From Haematococcus lacustris (taxonomy: Eukaryota > Chlorophyta > Chlorophyceae > Chlamydomonadales > Haematococcaceae): a DNA stretch of 64,000 bases. A program made the translations under genes and the position numbers. Below are positions 9,222-22,300 of this stretch, one piece after another; the first letter of the stretch is position 1; each line of letters begins with the position of its first letter. The stretch spans positions 10,215,529 to 10,279,528 of the forward strand of contig JASKMD010000008.1 in assembly GCA_030144725.1 (NCBI GenBank), written 5' to 3'. The notes beneath the pieces are model-generated. The model saw only the letters and a program-made list of their open reading frames with translations, did no database searches and was not told the origin of the DNA.

Positions 9222-10304
9222 TCCAGCTCCAGGCTGCGCGCTCCAGGCTGCCCGCTCCAGGCTGCCCGCTTCAAGCTCCAGCGTGTCGTGGGATGGGGGG
9301 GAAGGGGATGGGGGGAAGTAGGTGGGTAGAAGACTCGGAAGTGGTGGTGGTGGGACGGGGTAGGGAAGGGAGAAGGGGGCAAGGGACAGGTGTGAACAGG
9401 TGTGAACATCAAGCCTGCAGCCAGCAAGAGGCATCCTTGTGATTAGGCTGGGCATTGGGGGCCACTCATGTCAAGGGGCCGGCCACTCACAGTTTTGCTC
9501 CGTGTCATGCCTTGCTGACTCCTTGCTACCTCCTTGTTGGCTGCTGCTCTACGCCGTGGCTGCCTTGCTTGCAACCACCAAGCCATGCTACACCTGTCAT
9601 GCTCCAGCTGTCTACAACTGCAAGCAATCATCAGTCAGCTAAGGCTTAGCAAGCAGATGAACAAGATTAACACCCAAGCCGCATGTGCACTCACCGGAAG
9701 TCCTAGCTGACGCTTATAAGCGCCTCCCACCTGCTGCTCATTCGATGACGACCAGCTTCAGGCTGCTTCGGATGTAGTTGGCGCGCGTAGTAAAGCCTTT
9801 GACCTGGTTCTACACCTGAACGACAGTGCTTTCCTTCCCTCCAAAGGTTTGCGTGGTGGTATGGGCAAACTTGGGCAGACCATCCGACCCTAGCGCATTG
9901 GGGTCATCGGGGCTAGGCGCAGCTATTGCGCTGGTCGGCGGTGGAAGCGGATGCAAGATTCGAGGACCTATAAAAGCTATAAAAGTGCTCAAGCCATATA
10001 AAACTATAAATATAATTATAGTCGGGCCGGTCGCTCCATACCAATAGGGCGTATCACTACGGTATACAAGGATCACTGCCACTTTCCCAAGCTGCGTTAC
10101 AGCTGGCCGTCAAACAGCTTAGATACACGAACTACCTAGTCCTCTAGCAAAGCAGTGAAGCTGGGGAGAGGTTAGGGAACATTGGCATGTCACAACAAGT
10201 TGGCATGTCACTGCAAACATTTCACGTGCTTGAGTTTTAAAGCAGTAACAAGCTTCTAAGCAGTAAGAATGGACGCCACTAAAGGCGCTGGAGCCATTTA
10301 AGCA

Positions 10305-13300
10305 ATGCAGCAAACCGTGACTGCCGATGGGCAGGTTGTTCTCGAAGAGGAGATTGACGAGAACTATGAACCCACTCCACAAGGTAGCCCAACTCTGTGC
10401 AAAGCTGAGACATGTCGTTCGACCCTCCTCGGTCATGCCGACCCTCATCCTTGTCCGCTTCCAGAGATAACGGAGTATGCACAATGGCTGGGAATGGATC
10501 TCGAAAAGGAAAAGGTGGGTCACCGTACTCCAGGTGCCTTGCATAGCTACATAAATTCACATAGCTACATACATTCTTCATAGGCTCTACACACTTCTTT
10601 AGATGACGTACTACGAGCATGTGCTATGAGCGTACTACGAGCATAAGCATGTCTTGCCGGTAGCAAGTTGAACACATGAGGAGCAAGCCTGTGATGGCAG
10701 TCCCTCTACAGCCCCCTCGTCCCTCACTACGGTTTCCCTTTAAGTTCATTCACTAGGGACCACTAGGGATCACTAGGGACCACTCAGGATGGTGTTATGG
10801 GGCTGTGTGGAGATACGTTGCATGCACATGGCGCATGCACATGGCATATGCACATGGCATGGGCGCCTACCACCTACACCGTTGCCTGACTCCTGTGACA
10901 GGGTTATAGCCTAGAGTTGCCATGACAAACATGCAGTACTTGTAAGCTGATGGCAGGAGGGCACACACTACTGTGCCCCAGCAGTTTGCTGCTGTTGGGC
11001 CTTGGGTGGCTTGTCTTGCACCCGCTTGTAGCCCAGGTCTGGGTACTCCTTGCCCTTGGCTGGCAGAGCTGCCTGGTCTGGCAAGTAGCACAGCTCCAGC
11101 AGGCGCCATTTGCTCTCCCCAATGCGCTGCATGTTCAACGTTGCATTGCAGTCCCTGTCCAGCCACCTGCCTGGCTGTGGTGCTGGCTTGGCCTTGGCAA
11201 TCTTGCCCTGGGCCTTGCCTTTGCCTTTGGTGGGCTGATGGAGTGCTTTATAGAGTGATTACTTTAAGGACAGCCTTAGGTGGCTTCAATCCAGTCTAGC
11301 GCCACACTGTGCTTCTACAGCCTCAGCACTAGTATGTGCGTGCGTGACCACATGAGGCAGCCCAGGCACACAAAAGATCTGGCAGCCGGTGCTCAGTGCA
11401 GCTCCTGCTGTGTGGTTCCTGCAGGACCTCATGTGGATTGCCCGCGAGGGCCTCAAAGCCCCTCTCCCAGAGCAATGGAAACCCTGGTGAGTATTGAGCC
11501 AGCGGGCTGAAGCCACTTGCACACTCAGCTGTTGACATGCAGCTCATGGTTTTTATTTACAACAGCCAGCACCAGCACATTCCCCTACTCTCATGGGCAG
11601 GGGAAGTGTTATCTGTTGTCCGAACTGGGTAACTGTGACCTACAGCCCGGCACCAATACGTGGTTCACTACCCCAACCCGCTTGCGAAGGCCAGGAAACC
11701 TATGTTGTGCCACAGCCGTGCATGATTCTGCATGTAATACAGCCAGCACCAGCAGCAGGTGCAGCAAGACCCAGCCTAGGTGCAGCTCGCATGATGGTTC
11801 TGAGTTGAAGGCAGAAGGGACGGGTGGTCCAGCTCCCCTCATCCCCCACATCCAAGATCAGGGTGCTGTCTGCGGGTAGTCTTCCTTCACTTCACAGCTG
11901 GGAAGGGCAGGGCAGGGCATGTCTCCTATACTCTTGCATCTGCGGAACTGGCATTCAAGCTCCTCTCTAACGTATCTCTATAACTGTAGCTGTTGGTGCC
12001 CTGACCACACTCTTGTAGCAAAACCCCAGCTGGCGATATCTACTACTTCAACTTCAGCTCAGGCGATAGCATCTGGGACCACCCCTGCGATGAGCACTAC
12101 AGGTGAGCAGGCTGCGAGTAGGTTGTCAGTGCACCCTGCTGTGTGTCAAACAGACCTCTCAGAGGTGGTGTGGGCGCCGCATAACGGCGGATGAGCTTTT
12201 ACACAGCCACAGCATTTCCTACTCTACAGACCAACAAAACTCGTGGGCGCAGCATAACAGACCAACAAAACTTATTCAACAAGGAATAACATGTCGGCCT
12301 GTGGGTAACACACAGCATAACAGACAGAGGAGCTCCTTTTCCTGCTCTAAACTCTGTCACAGTTCTTCCTTCTTTTCCTTTTTACACAGCCACAGCATGA
12401 ACAGGGGGAGTGTGCAGCCATTGTGCAGTAGTGCACATTGGGGTGTCTGTAAGACCAGGGCCCAGTGCGCCTAATGCCAGGCATGCAGCAGCACGTAGCA
12501 GTATGAGCTGCGTGCTGTGAGCCTGGTACAAGGGCCACTGCCTGACGGGCCTAGAGGGCAGTCCTAGCACAGACATGCACCTGAGCACTGGTCCAGCCAG
12601 TTCTATGTCCGCAGTGGCAGGGGGAGGCGGCGTGCCTGCCTTGCCCTAACCCTAGCAGCCTGGGTAACTCATGGAGTGATGCGTACACTGTAGCCTGTAG
12701 CCCAACAGAGATTAGACCAATCCTGAGAAAGTGGCAGGTGCCAGCCATGGTCGGTGTACATAAGCAGTATTAAGTGGTTGGTGTACATGAGCTGTGATGT
12801 CATGGCCATTGTTCTGCATGTGCCACATTTGACAACTCCTCCTCTGCCTCCTTCCCCTCTATTCCCTCTCGCACTACCAGGCCACAGCCACAGCATGACC
12901 TTCTAGATCCACATCCCAGTCTTGCAGCTCAGTGACCTGCCTTGGCACTGCCACCCACACGTCAACAGGAAGCTGTACCAAGACGAAAAGGAGAAATGGC
13001 AAAAGAAACAGGCATCCGCCAGTGCAGCAATAGCTGCCAAGCCCAGCCCAGCACCCAAGGTGCGTGGGGCAGCCTGTGCGCATCACCCTACCTTGCTGCC
13101 CAGCCCACCAACCCTGACCCCTGCTGGTAGCGCTGGCTTGACCCCAGGCCCTGACACCCCCCCGCACTTCTTTGTCAGGCAACACCCTGTCCTCCAGCTT
13201 TGGCGACACGACAGACACAGGAGGCAGACACAGCGCGCGCCCAGCGCAAGCCACCCCCCTCACCAGCACCCTACCCACGCCCGCCACGGTGCTGGCCCCC

Positions 13301-16300
13301 CTGAAGGGCCCGGGGCTCAACAAGCTGGCCCCCCTGGGTTCAGCCTCCGCCTCCCCCTCCACCTCCGCCTCTGACTGGTCCTTCCCAGCGCCTGCGCTGG
13401 ACAAGGTGGTTGGGGTGCTGGCGGCCTCCCCATTGCCTGCCATGACAGGTGGGCTCAAGCCGGTGGGGGGCTTGGCCAATGGTGGCATGAACATGGTCGG
13501 CCTCCTCAGCCCCCGGCCCAGCAGCAGCGGCACAGCTCCCAACCCCCTGCCCCTGCAGCTGCCCCTGCAGCAGCAGCCAGGGGTGCAGGTGCAGGCAGTG
13601 GCGCAACCAGACACTGTGGCTCAGGCACAGCAGGCCAAGGCGGGGCAGCAGCAGTCCACGTCGCCCTCTAGCTCCAGTACCACTGCCACTCCGATGTCAA
13701 GCACCAGCGAGCGAGAGCGGCTGCAGGTGTGAGGATGGCATGCGAACTCCATGCCTCCTCCATGCGTTGTGGTGTGACGTGTGATGTTATATTGTGGTGA
13801 TTACGCATTGAGCTCCCATCAGATTTAATACGGTAAATCATGAGGACATATGAAACCACAGGCACACTCCCTTGTGCGGTGGGTTCATGGGAAAGGCGTC
13901 AGGCTGTGGCTCACCTGCCGCTTGCGTGGTGCTGTGTGGTGCAGTCTGAGTTTGAGGCTGAATGCGCTCAGCTTCGGGCTGAGCAGAGGCAGCGGCTGAG
14001 TGAGCTGCGAGCGGAGCTGGAGCGTGAGGAGCGGGCCGCGCAGCACAAGCTCACCCTAGCCAGTGAGCAGGCAATGGAGGAGTTCAAGCGACAAATGGAG
14101 GTCAGTGCTGGCCGGGTCACCACATGCACTAAAGACGAGGAGGCAGGGGTCTGCACACAACACTGTAACCAATGTTTATATAGTTGCATGTAGAGCAGTC
14201 AGGCAGGCAGTGGAAGGCGTGTGGCTGGGCTGGCACTTCATTGTGTCGGTATGCTCTGGAAGCAGCAGCATGTAAAAATGATGCTAGCACTTTGTAGAAG
14301 CAGCACTCTTCCTCATGCAAGACATCTCCTGCAAGGGTGTTGGCCTGTGGGCAATCTCCCTCAACTAAAACCACTCCATCCATGGGGCACCCTTGGCAGC
14401 TGCAAACCATCAAATATAAACCGCATCCATGGTGGCACGTTTCATTTCAAATGACCGCTGGGCTCCCTCCCTAAACTTACAGCTTGATGCCTGATTGGCT
14501 CAGCTGACTAGCTACTCCGCCTCCTAGCTACTGGTTCAGCAAGCTACTGACTAGCTACTAGGACCTATGGGGTGGCTGCAGGCCCGGCCATTATTGCTCT
14601 GCCGGTACTCTGCAGCCCGGTGCAACCTCTGCCTAACCTTGGGCAGCCGGTCGTTGATCAGCTTCAAGCCCTTGCCAGGGGCAGGCTGAGCTGGGCGGTA
14701 CTTCCTTCTGCATATCCCCAGGGGTGCTGTACAATCTCCCACCAGATGGCATGGTGGATAGATAGAGGGCAGGGTGGATGCTAGCGAGCATCAGCTGTAT
14801 CAATGATCAGCGCTGGGGGAGCTTTTGAGGATGATGTCCGCATGGCACCTCCGTGCAAGCATGCCCTTCAGCTCATACCCTCAGTGGCCAAGTGTGTATA
14901 GGCGTCACCGGGCTCAAATCATGCGTCTCCAGCTGCTCTCAGGCATTGCTTTAGCTCCTCCCCGCACCCTGCAGAGTAAGGCTGAACGAGAGCGAGAGGA
15001 GGCGGTGGCTGTGCAGCGCAAGCAGTTGGACGAGGCAGAGGCAACGCACAAGGCCCGGCTGGACGCCCTGAGGGCCCAGCAGCAGGAGGTTGAGGCCAAG
15101 CTGCAGCAGCAGCTCAAGCAGCAGCAGCAGGAGCTGGAGCAAGCCAGGAGCCAGGCTGGACAGGCCATTGAGGAGGAGGAGAAAGCTGCGGCTGTGTGGG
15201 CTCAGGGCCAGCGCACAAGCCTGCGGCAGCTGGCGCTGGACAAAGTACTGAAGGAGGTAGGGAGGAGGTAGCAGCCAGGTAGAAGCTAGTAGAGTTAAGG
15301 AATGGCACCGCTCTTGCCCTCCAGCATCTCTGCTTATCTCCTGTCGTTGTTTGCTGGCACATGCCTTGTGATGGAAATGATGCCAGTGATGAAGGCAATA
15401 GGGACGCGCTTAGTCTCGGTGACAGTGGTGGTGGCCGTGGCGGTGCCGATGGTTGCAGGTTGAGGCGGAGGTGGCGCCCTTGAAGGCTGCACGCATGGAG
15501 GCAGCCTGTGGCCAGCTGGACGAGCAGGCCGCTGCGGCAGTGGCCTCACGCCGACAAGAGGTGAGTGGAGACTGCCCAGGCTTGAGGGACGGCAGAAGGG
15601 AGTCTGGGGGGAGGGGGAAGCCAAGAGGAGGGGGATGCCAAGAGGAGGGGGAGGCTGCTTAGTTGGCTGGACGGGAAGAGGGCAGCAGGAAGAGGGGTTA
15701 TTGAGTTTGGGTAGCAGGCAGGCAGAAGGGGGCCCAGGGGGGACTCTATGGGGACCAGGAAGGAAGGGGCAGGTGGGAGGTGGGGGGCCAACAGGGAGGG
15801 GTCAGGAGGAGGTAACCACTGGGTGAAACCGGAGGAGGTAGCAACCAGGAAGCAGAGCTGGCTAGATTCTGAGGCCTGTCTGGTGCTGTCTGCTTGCTGC
15901 TAGGCCTCTGCTTTGGAAGAGGGCATGGCTGCCAAGCGTGCAGCTGCGGCGGCATTGGACCAGGCACTGGCTGAGCAACGTGCCAAAGCTAGAGTGCTGG
16001 AGGAAGAGGTGCAGGAGAAGCAAGCGCAGGCAAGCATTGCCCGTTGCTGCTCCTGCTGCTGTTGTGCTCTTCATCTTCACTTGTGATGCTTATTGCACAT
16101 GGCATCTTCTCATCATATGGTGAGCTTTGCCCTGCAGTTAGCCCCCCTTCAAGCGGAGGTTCGGGCAAAGCAGCAGGAGCGTGCATCCCTGGATCGGGAC
16201 TTTGCAGTCAAGGTGAGGCTGGCATCACCCTGCTTGGCGCTGCTGGCTCCACCCTCAGCAGGTGTGCTGGCTGCTAGGCATAGCCTTGGGGTGACCGCCA

Positions 16301-19300
16301 CCATGCAGTGCCTGCAGTCAAGGTGATGCCAGCAGCCTGCTTGGCACTGATGCCCACCATGTCACGCTGTGAGCCGTCAGCATGCATAGCCTGGCTCATG
16401 CAGCCTGGGTGCAGGGGATTAGACCACTCATTAGACCTCTCACATGTCCAGGCTCCCTCCTTTGGGGTTAGCCTTCATGGAGGGAGTCACAGGCAGACCC
16501 CCCTGAGCACCCTCCAGCCAAGGTGCTCCCCGCTGCCCTTGCCTCTGCTGCTGCTGTGGCAGCTGTGGCTTGTCAGTCAGCTGAGGTCGCTGGGTCCTCG
16601 CTGCTTCCGCTGCTGCTGCACCTGCTGCCTGCCCACCCTGCGCAGTCTGCTGAGTTTGACGACCTCATCAGCAGCCTGAGAGCCAAGCAGCGGGAGCTGG
16701 CCGCCGCCACCACACAGGCAGACGAGCTCAAGGCCTCGGTGCGCGCCTGGCGTCAGCACCTCCTTTGCCCACCCCCCTAGCCTGCTGCGCCCCTGCCATG
16801 TAGTGTGTTGTGTGGTGTCCCCCGTGACGTTCACCGTGTCCCGTGATGTCCCCCATATCCCAACCCCGGTATCTCATCCCCTGTGTCCCCAGTGATGTCC
16901 TCTGTGACGTTCTCCGTGTCGTGTTTCCCGGATGTTCCATGCCGTGTCTCCTGCCCTCCGCACTCCGCCTCACCAGCAACACCATCTCGACATGCAGGTG
17001 CATGATCAAAAGCAGCCTAGGGAATGATGACGTAGGCTCGTTGTTATCATCACTAGTGGCAGCAACAGCAGTGGGTGGAAGGGCAGAGGAAGGGAGGGCA
17101 GTGGTTGTTGGGGTAGCCGAGGGTGCTGATGGCTGCTGCTGCTGCCCTGGCCATCAGGTAGCTGGCCTGACCTCTGAGCTGCAGCGTCAGGAGTACGAGC
17201 TGGGCGTGGCCAAGGCCTCCCTGGCGGCAGTGACAGACAAGCTGGCTGTGGAGGCAGCGCAGCGGCACAGCAGCGGAGAGAAGCTGGCAGACGTCACGGC
17301 AGAGCTGGAGGTGGGGTTGGGACATGGGGCGTAGGGAGTGACCTAAGGAGAGGGCTGGAGGCGGGGGGAGGGCGGCGGGTGGGCTGGGGGAGGGTTTGAG
17401 GCGGGGGGAGGGCTGGTGGGTGGGCTGGGGGAGGGCTGGGGAAGGGCAGGGAGAGGGCTGGGGCTGGGGTGGGGGCAGCGTGAGGCGCCAGGGGTGGTGG
17501 TGCAGCAGGGGAAAGGGGACGTGCAGGGGAGGGGAGGGGACAGGCAGCACAGGGCGCATATAGTGATAGGATAAGGAGGCAGGCGGTTGTGAACAGGCTG
17601 TCCACATGTGGCACATTCAGGCAACTAGGTGTGCTGCCCCTGCTGTATGCCCCTCTAGCCCATGCCCATGCAATGCCAGCTATTTTATGCTGTTGGCAGG
17701 GTAGCTGGTTGCTGTTGCATGCTGCTCCTGGTCTACAGCAGTGCAGCACTGTTTGTGAGCAGTGGCCAGGAGTGTCTGTGTCAGGAGTAGTGGCAGGAGC
17801 AGTGCCAGGAGTGTCTGTGTGTGTCTGCCGCCCTTGGCATCCTGCCTCCCTATCCCTTCACCCTGCCCTGCAGACCAAGACCGCGGCCCTGGCACAGCTG
17901 CAGCACAGCCTGGCGGCTAAGCAGGAGGAGCTGGCTAGTGTGTCGGCGGAGCTGGTGCGCGGCCGCATGGACTTCATGACCAGGGTGGGTGCAGCCACGC
18001 CCGAGGTGGGGGTGCGGAGGGGCAAGTGCTGAGGTTTTAGGTGTAGGTGGGGGTCGCCAGTTTAGGTGTAGGTGGGGGTCGCCAGTTTAGGTGTAGGTGG
18101 GGGCCGCCAGTGCAGCTGGTGAGCTGGTGCTAACCCTGCAGCTGAGAAGAGCCATGTGGCCAGCTGCCTCGTGGTGTTGGTTGTGTCATGGGACATGGGT
18201 GTGATGGATGCTGCTGTGGTCTATGGTGCTGTTGCTGGTAGTTGCTAGTTGCCGGTGGTTGCTGTTGCTGGTGTTCAGGGGGGTGATGGCTTGGCAGCAG
18301 TGTAGGTCAGGGTGTGACCACAGTGTAGGTCGAGGTGTGACCACAGTAGGGGCACTGGGAGCCTAGCAAGCAGCAGACCCGCCCCACCTGCCATGCCTGC
18401 TGCCATGCATGACACTGCCCCTATGCTACGCTGCACACCCCGGTGCCTGCAGCTGGCCTGGCCCTGTGCTGTGGCTGCAGGACATCAGCCTGGCTGGGGA
18501 GCTGCGCTCCAAGGCAGCCTCTGAGCATGCAAGCCTGGAGCAGGACCTCACAAGGCGAGCTGCCAGCGGTGTGCAGCCGCAGCTTTCTGTGATGTGCTCC
18601 GTATGCAAGCACTGAAGTATCCTGACAGTAGGCTTCACACGTACCTGAACCTACACCTGCCTCTGTACCTGCCATCGCACCTGTACCTACATCGACACCT
18701 GCACCTGCCCTCCCAGCTGGTGGTCTCCTGCATGCCGTAGGGAAGTCTCACTGTCATGAGCTTACTGTGTCAAATCCCCAGCTAGCGCCCCCAGGGAGGT
18801 CAAAGCACCACGGCCAAGGTGTCAGCCCTCATGAACTCCACTGGAGTCCTGAAGACTGAGGAACCAGCAATCATTTTCATGCCAGACATATTGACCCAGA
18901 GCCACTGCTGTGCTGCATGCTCAGTGTGCTGCCTGGGCGTGTGTGGGGAGGCCTGTTGCCATGCTGTGCTTGCTGCCTGCAGGGTCCGCCAGGAGCTGGC
19001 CATTGCGCACCATGACCTGGCGCAGAGGAGGGGCGAGCTTAGGCTGGTGCAGGTCAGGCCTGGAGCTGGGCTCGCCCTAATACTAAACCTGACCTGACCT
19101 GACCTGACCTGACCTGACCTGACCTGACCTGACCTGACCTGACCTGACCTGACCTGACCTGACCTGACCTGACCTGACCTGACCTGACCTGACCTGACCT
19201 GACCTGACCTGACCTGACCTGACCTGACCTGACCTGACCTGACCTGACCTGACCTGACCTGACCTGACCTGACCTGACCTGACCTGACCTGACCTGACCT

Positions 19301-22300
19301 GACCTGACCTGACCCACACCTGGTTCCTGACCCCTGCAGCAGTCTGCAGCAGCAGTAGCCTCACCTAACTCTTTGCGGCCTGCTCAGCCTCTTGTATCTG
19401 TCTCCATTGGCTGCTGGTGCTGCTGCCACCTCTGTTCTATCTGCATGTACCCCTGGTGGCTGCTATCACTTGGGGTGTTCAATCCTTCTGCTGCTGCTGG
19501 CGGCCCTGCTGCTGAGCAGGAGAGTCTAAGTGAGGTGACAGCGGATCTGGTTGACAAGCAACGCCGCAGTGCAGCGACAGCTGTGGAGCTGAGCAACGTC
19601 CAAGTGAGTTACTGCTGCCGCACCTCCCTCATCAGCCCGGCAGGCAATACATACCAACCAGTGTTTCTCTCCGTTTTGCCCTGATGCATATTTATAGCTC
19701 AAAGTGACATGGCCCAGGCTTATACCCTTTCATAGCTAGTGCATACATGTAAAGCGCAAATAGAAAACACTGATAACAACGCAAGGCAGAGTCAAAGGAC
19801 CCACTATTGCACTAGAGGTGGTGACCTGGGCACTAGGCTGCTCAAGCTGGGACTGCATGCAATGACTGCTTGCTGGTGGGAGCAGGGTGGCAGCAGGGTG
19901 GGGAGGGAAGGTGTGGGGTGGCTGCAGGGTGGGAGGGCGATGGGGGGGAGTTTCCGCCATCCCCCGCCTTGCACCCCAGCTGACCCCATGCTGCCCTCTG
20001 CTGCCCCTGTGCTGCCCTCTGCTGCCCCTGTGCTGCCTGTCCTCTACCTGCGCTCCACCTGGGGTTGTTTGCCCACCCTGTGCAGGCTGAGCTGGGCAAG
20101 GCTCAGACCTCCCTGGGTGAGCAGCAGCGTCAGCTTGCTGCTGTGGCCTCTCAGCTGCTGGCCTGCCGCCAGGAGCTGGACTACCAGCAGCAGCGCACCG
20201 CCCTCAGCAGCGAGCAGGTGGTGATGCTGGCTACGGCCAGGGCTCGCATGGAGCGCGCAGTTGAAGAGGAGGTGAGGGGGGAGAGAAAGAGAGAGGTGCC
20301 GTGAGAATAGCGGGCTGGGTGGGTGCTGGCTGCTCAGGTAAAGCGCAAGGCATCCCCCTCCTCACTCATCGCTAGCCGGCCATAGCCCTGCCATGATGAC
20401 CGTGTCCTTCATTTGCGCTGGTGCTTGTGGTTGATGCTTACACTTGGACGAATGCTTGGAAAGGATGGCATACGAGCAGGACCCGTGCACTGTGTGTGGC
20501 TTACATATGGTTTTGCTGAACAGCCAGCCAGGGAGGGTGGAGGGGGTTGGTCAAGGCAGAGTGCCGCCTCCAGGAGCAGCTCTAGGTGCTGGCAAGACCC
20601 TGGCCCCCTTGGTGCTGGGCATTGCACTCCAGTATGACGCACTGTGAAGAACAGGGCCAGGCTGCATACAGCCAGCAGGGGACCGCCGACTGCGTGCTGT
20701 AGCATCGTTGTGTGTCAGCGACGCTGTACCACAATCTCTTACCCCATGTATTCAGGCAAGGCAGACATCCCAGGCACCGCAGCCAAAGCTGCCGTAGGAT
20801 GCCATGCACGGTCATGATGCTGCCACCCATGCCCATGATGAGGCTGAGGAGGGTGCCATGAGTGGATGATGGTAGGGAGCATGTGTGCTAGAAGGACGAG
20901 GGCCACACTCATAGCAGACCTGCCATGCCACGAGCCAGACACTCGTAGCACTGCCTGCCCTGCAGGTCGAGGCGGAGCGGGGAGCCCTTCTCGCTCGCAA
21001 GACTGCAGCCATGCAAGCAGATGTGGCACGCCAGGTGGAGCAGCGACGTGCCTCAGCAGCAGCAGCAGCAGCAGCCACACAGGCCATCAGCCCGTCTGCC
21101 CCCCTGAGCCCAGCGCCTGCTGCCCCTCCCCCCTCCCTTCCACATAACAACCCTGCAGGGGCTGCAGCTCCAGACATGCAGGGCCTTCCCCAGCTCCAGC
21201 CTGCCCTGCAGCCCACTGGCATGGCTATCCCAGCCCTCCAGGCCAGCTGTGCAGGTGGTGCTGGCGGGGCTGTCCAGGAGCAGGCTGAGGCTGCTGACAC
21301 GGGGCTGTGCCATGCTTCGTTTTCGCGACCATCGTTGTGGCCTACCCAGGAGGTGCAGGAGGGCGAGCAGCAGCAGAGCCATGCTGGGCCTCTGAACAAA
21401 ACATTGCCCTCTCACGACCTCAAAAGCCAGCAGCCGGAGATGCAGCAGCGGTCTAATGAAGGGCAGGCCGCCACGCTGACACCAGAGCTGCTGGCCCAGC
21501 AGGAGGTGAGGGGTGGTTCAGGGGGGTGGGACATGGCCTGATTAGGAAACGCGGCCACACCATGCAGGACAAGGTAGTGAGGCTGTGGGTAAGGAAAGAA
21601 AGAAAGAAAGGAAGACTACGCCCTCGCCGTCGGGCGTGCATGAAGGGAGGAGAGTAGCCTCGGGGCGTGCCCTTGCTAACCTCCCACCAGGGCTGTGGGT
21701 CAGGTGTGAGTCACAGCGTAGCCGCAGTCACGGTTGGTGGCAATGGGGAGGCTGCTCGTGGTCAGACAATGAAGAGCTGGAGAGGTCAGGGTCGAGGTCA
21801 AACGAGGGCAGCGCGTGGCTCCTAGCAACCCCCATCATGAATCTATAGCTGGGCTATTACTCTCGCCTGACACCTCTGATCCCGCTGTCATTGGCCTGTG
21901 GCACCTGGTGTTGCTGCTGCCTGCAGGAGGGCAGCGGTGCGGTAGACCTGGCCGCCCAGATCCGTGCTGCCTTAGCCCAGACCAACCACAGCAGCCAGCT
22001 CTGGCCCCCGGCCATCACCACCTCTCACCCGCCCTGGCCCAATGCAGCAAGCCAGGCCACACACAGACACCAGCAGGCAGACACCACAGGTGCCAGGAAA
22101 GAGGGGTCTAAACAGCTAGCCGACCCCAGCTCAGCCACCACCTTAGACAGCCAACTTCCTCCCCCATCACCGCCTGCTGCGCCCCAGCCACTGCTGCCTC
22201 CCACAGCCGCTCACCACTCCGGCCGTGTGAGTCAGAGTGGTGGTGCTGCTCTAGACGTGGGTTCGACCACCACTGGGGCAGCAGGGTCGGGGCCAGGCCT

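Larger units (their letters stand above)
7897..10064. mobile_element. Candidate non-autonomous DNA transposon with 25 bp inverted ends
   Basis: The left end 7897-7921 and the reverse complement of 10040-10064 match at about 22 of 25 positions, with core TGATACGCCCTRTTGGT. Several TTTGGTGA copies cluster inside the left portion (near 7931, 7977, 8018, 8337, 8376, 8391), as subterminal transposase sites often do. The interior holds an AT-rich hairpin, a tRNA-like promoter module and short simple repeats, but no recognisable transposase. I found no clear target duplication. The alternative is a chance pair of related repeat ends. Confidence 0.5.

Noticed and set aside
19054..19364. GQVRS-repeat open frames over the CCTGA array
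   Set aside because: Compositional frames within a CEP164 intron.
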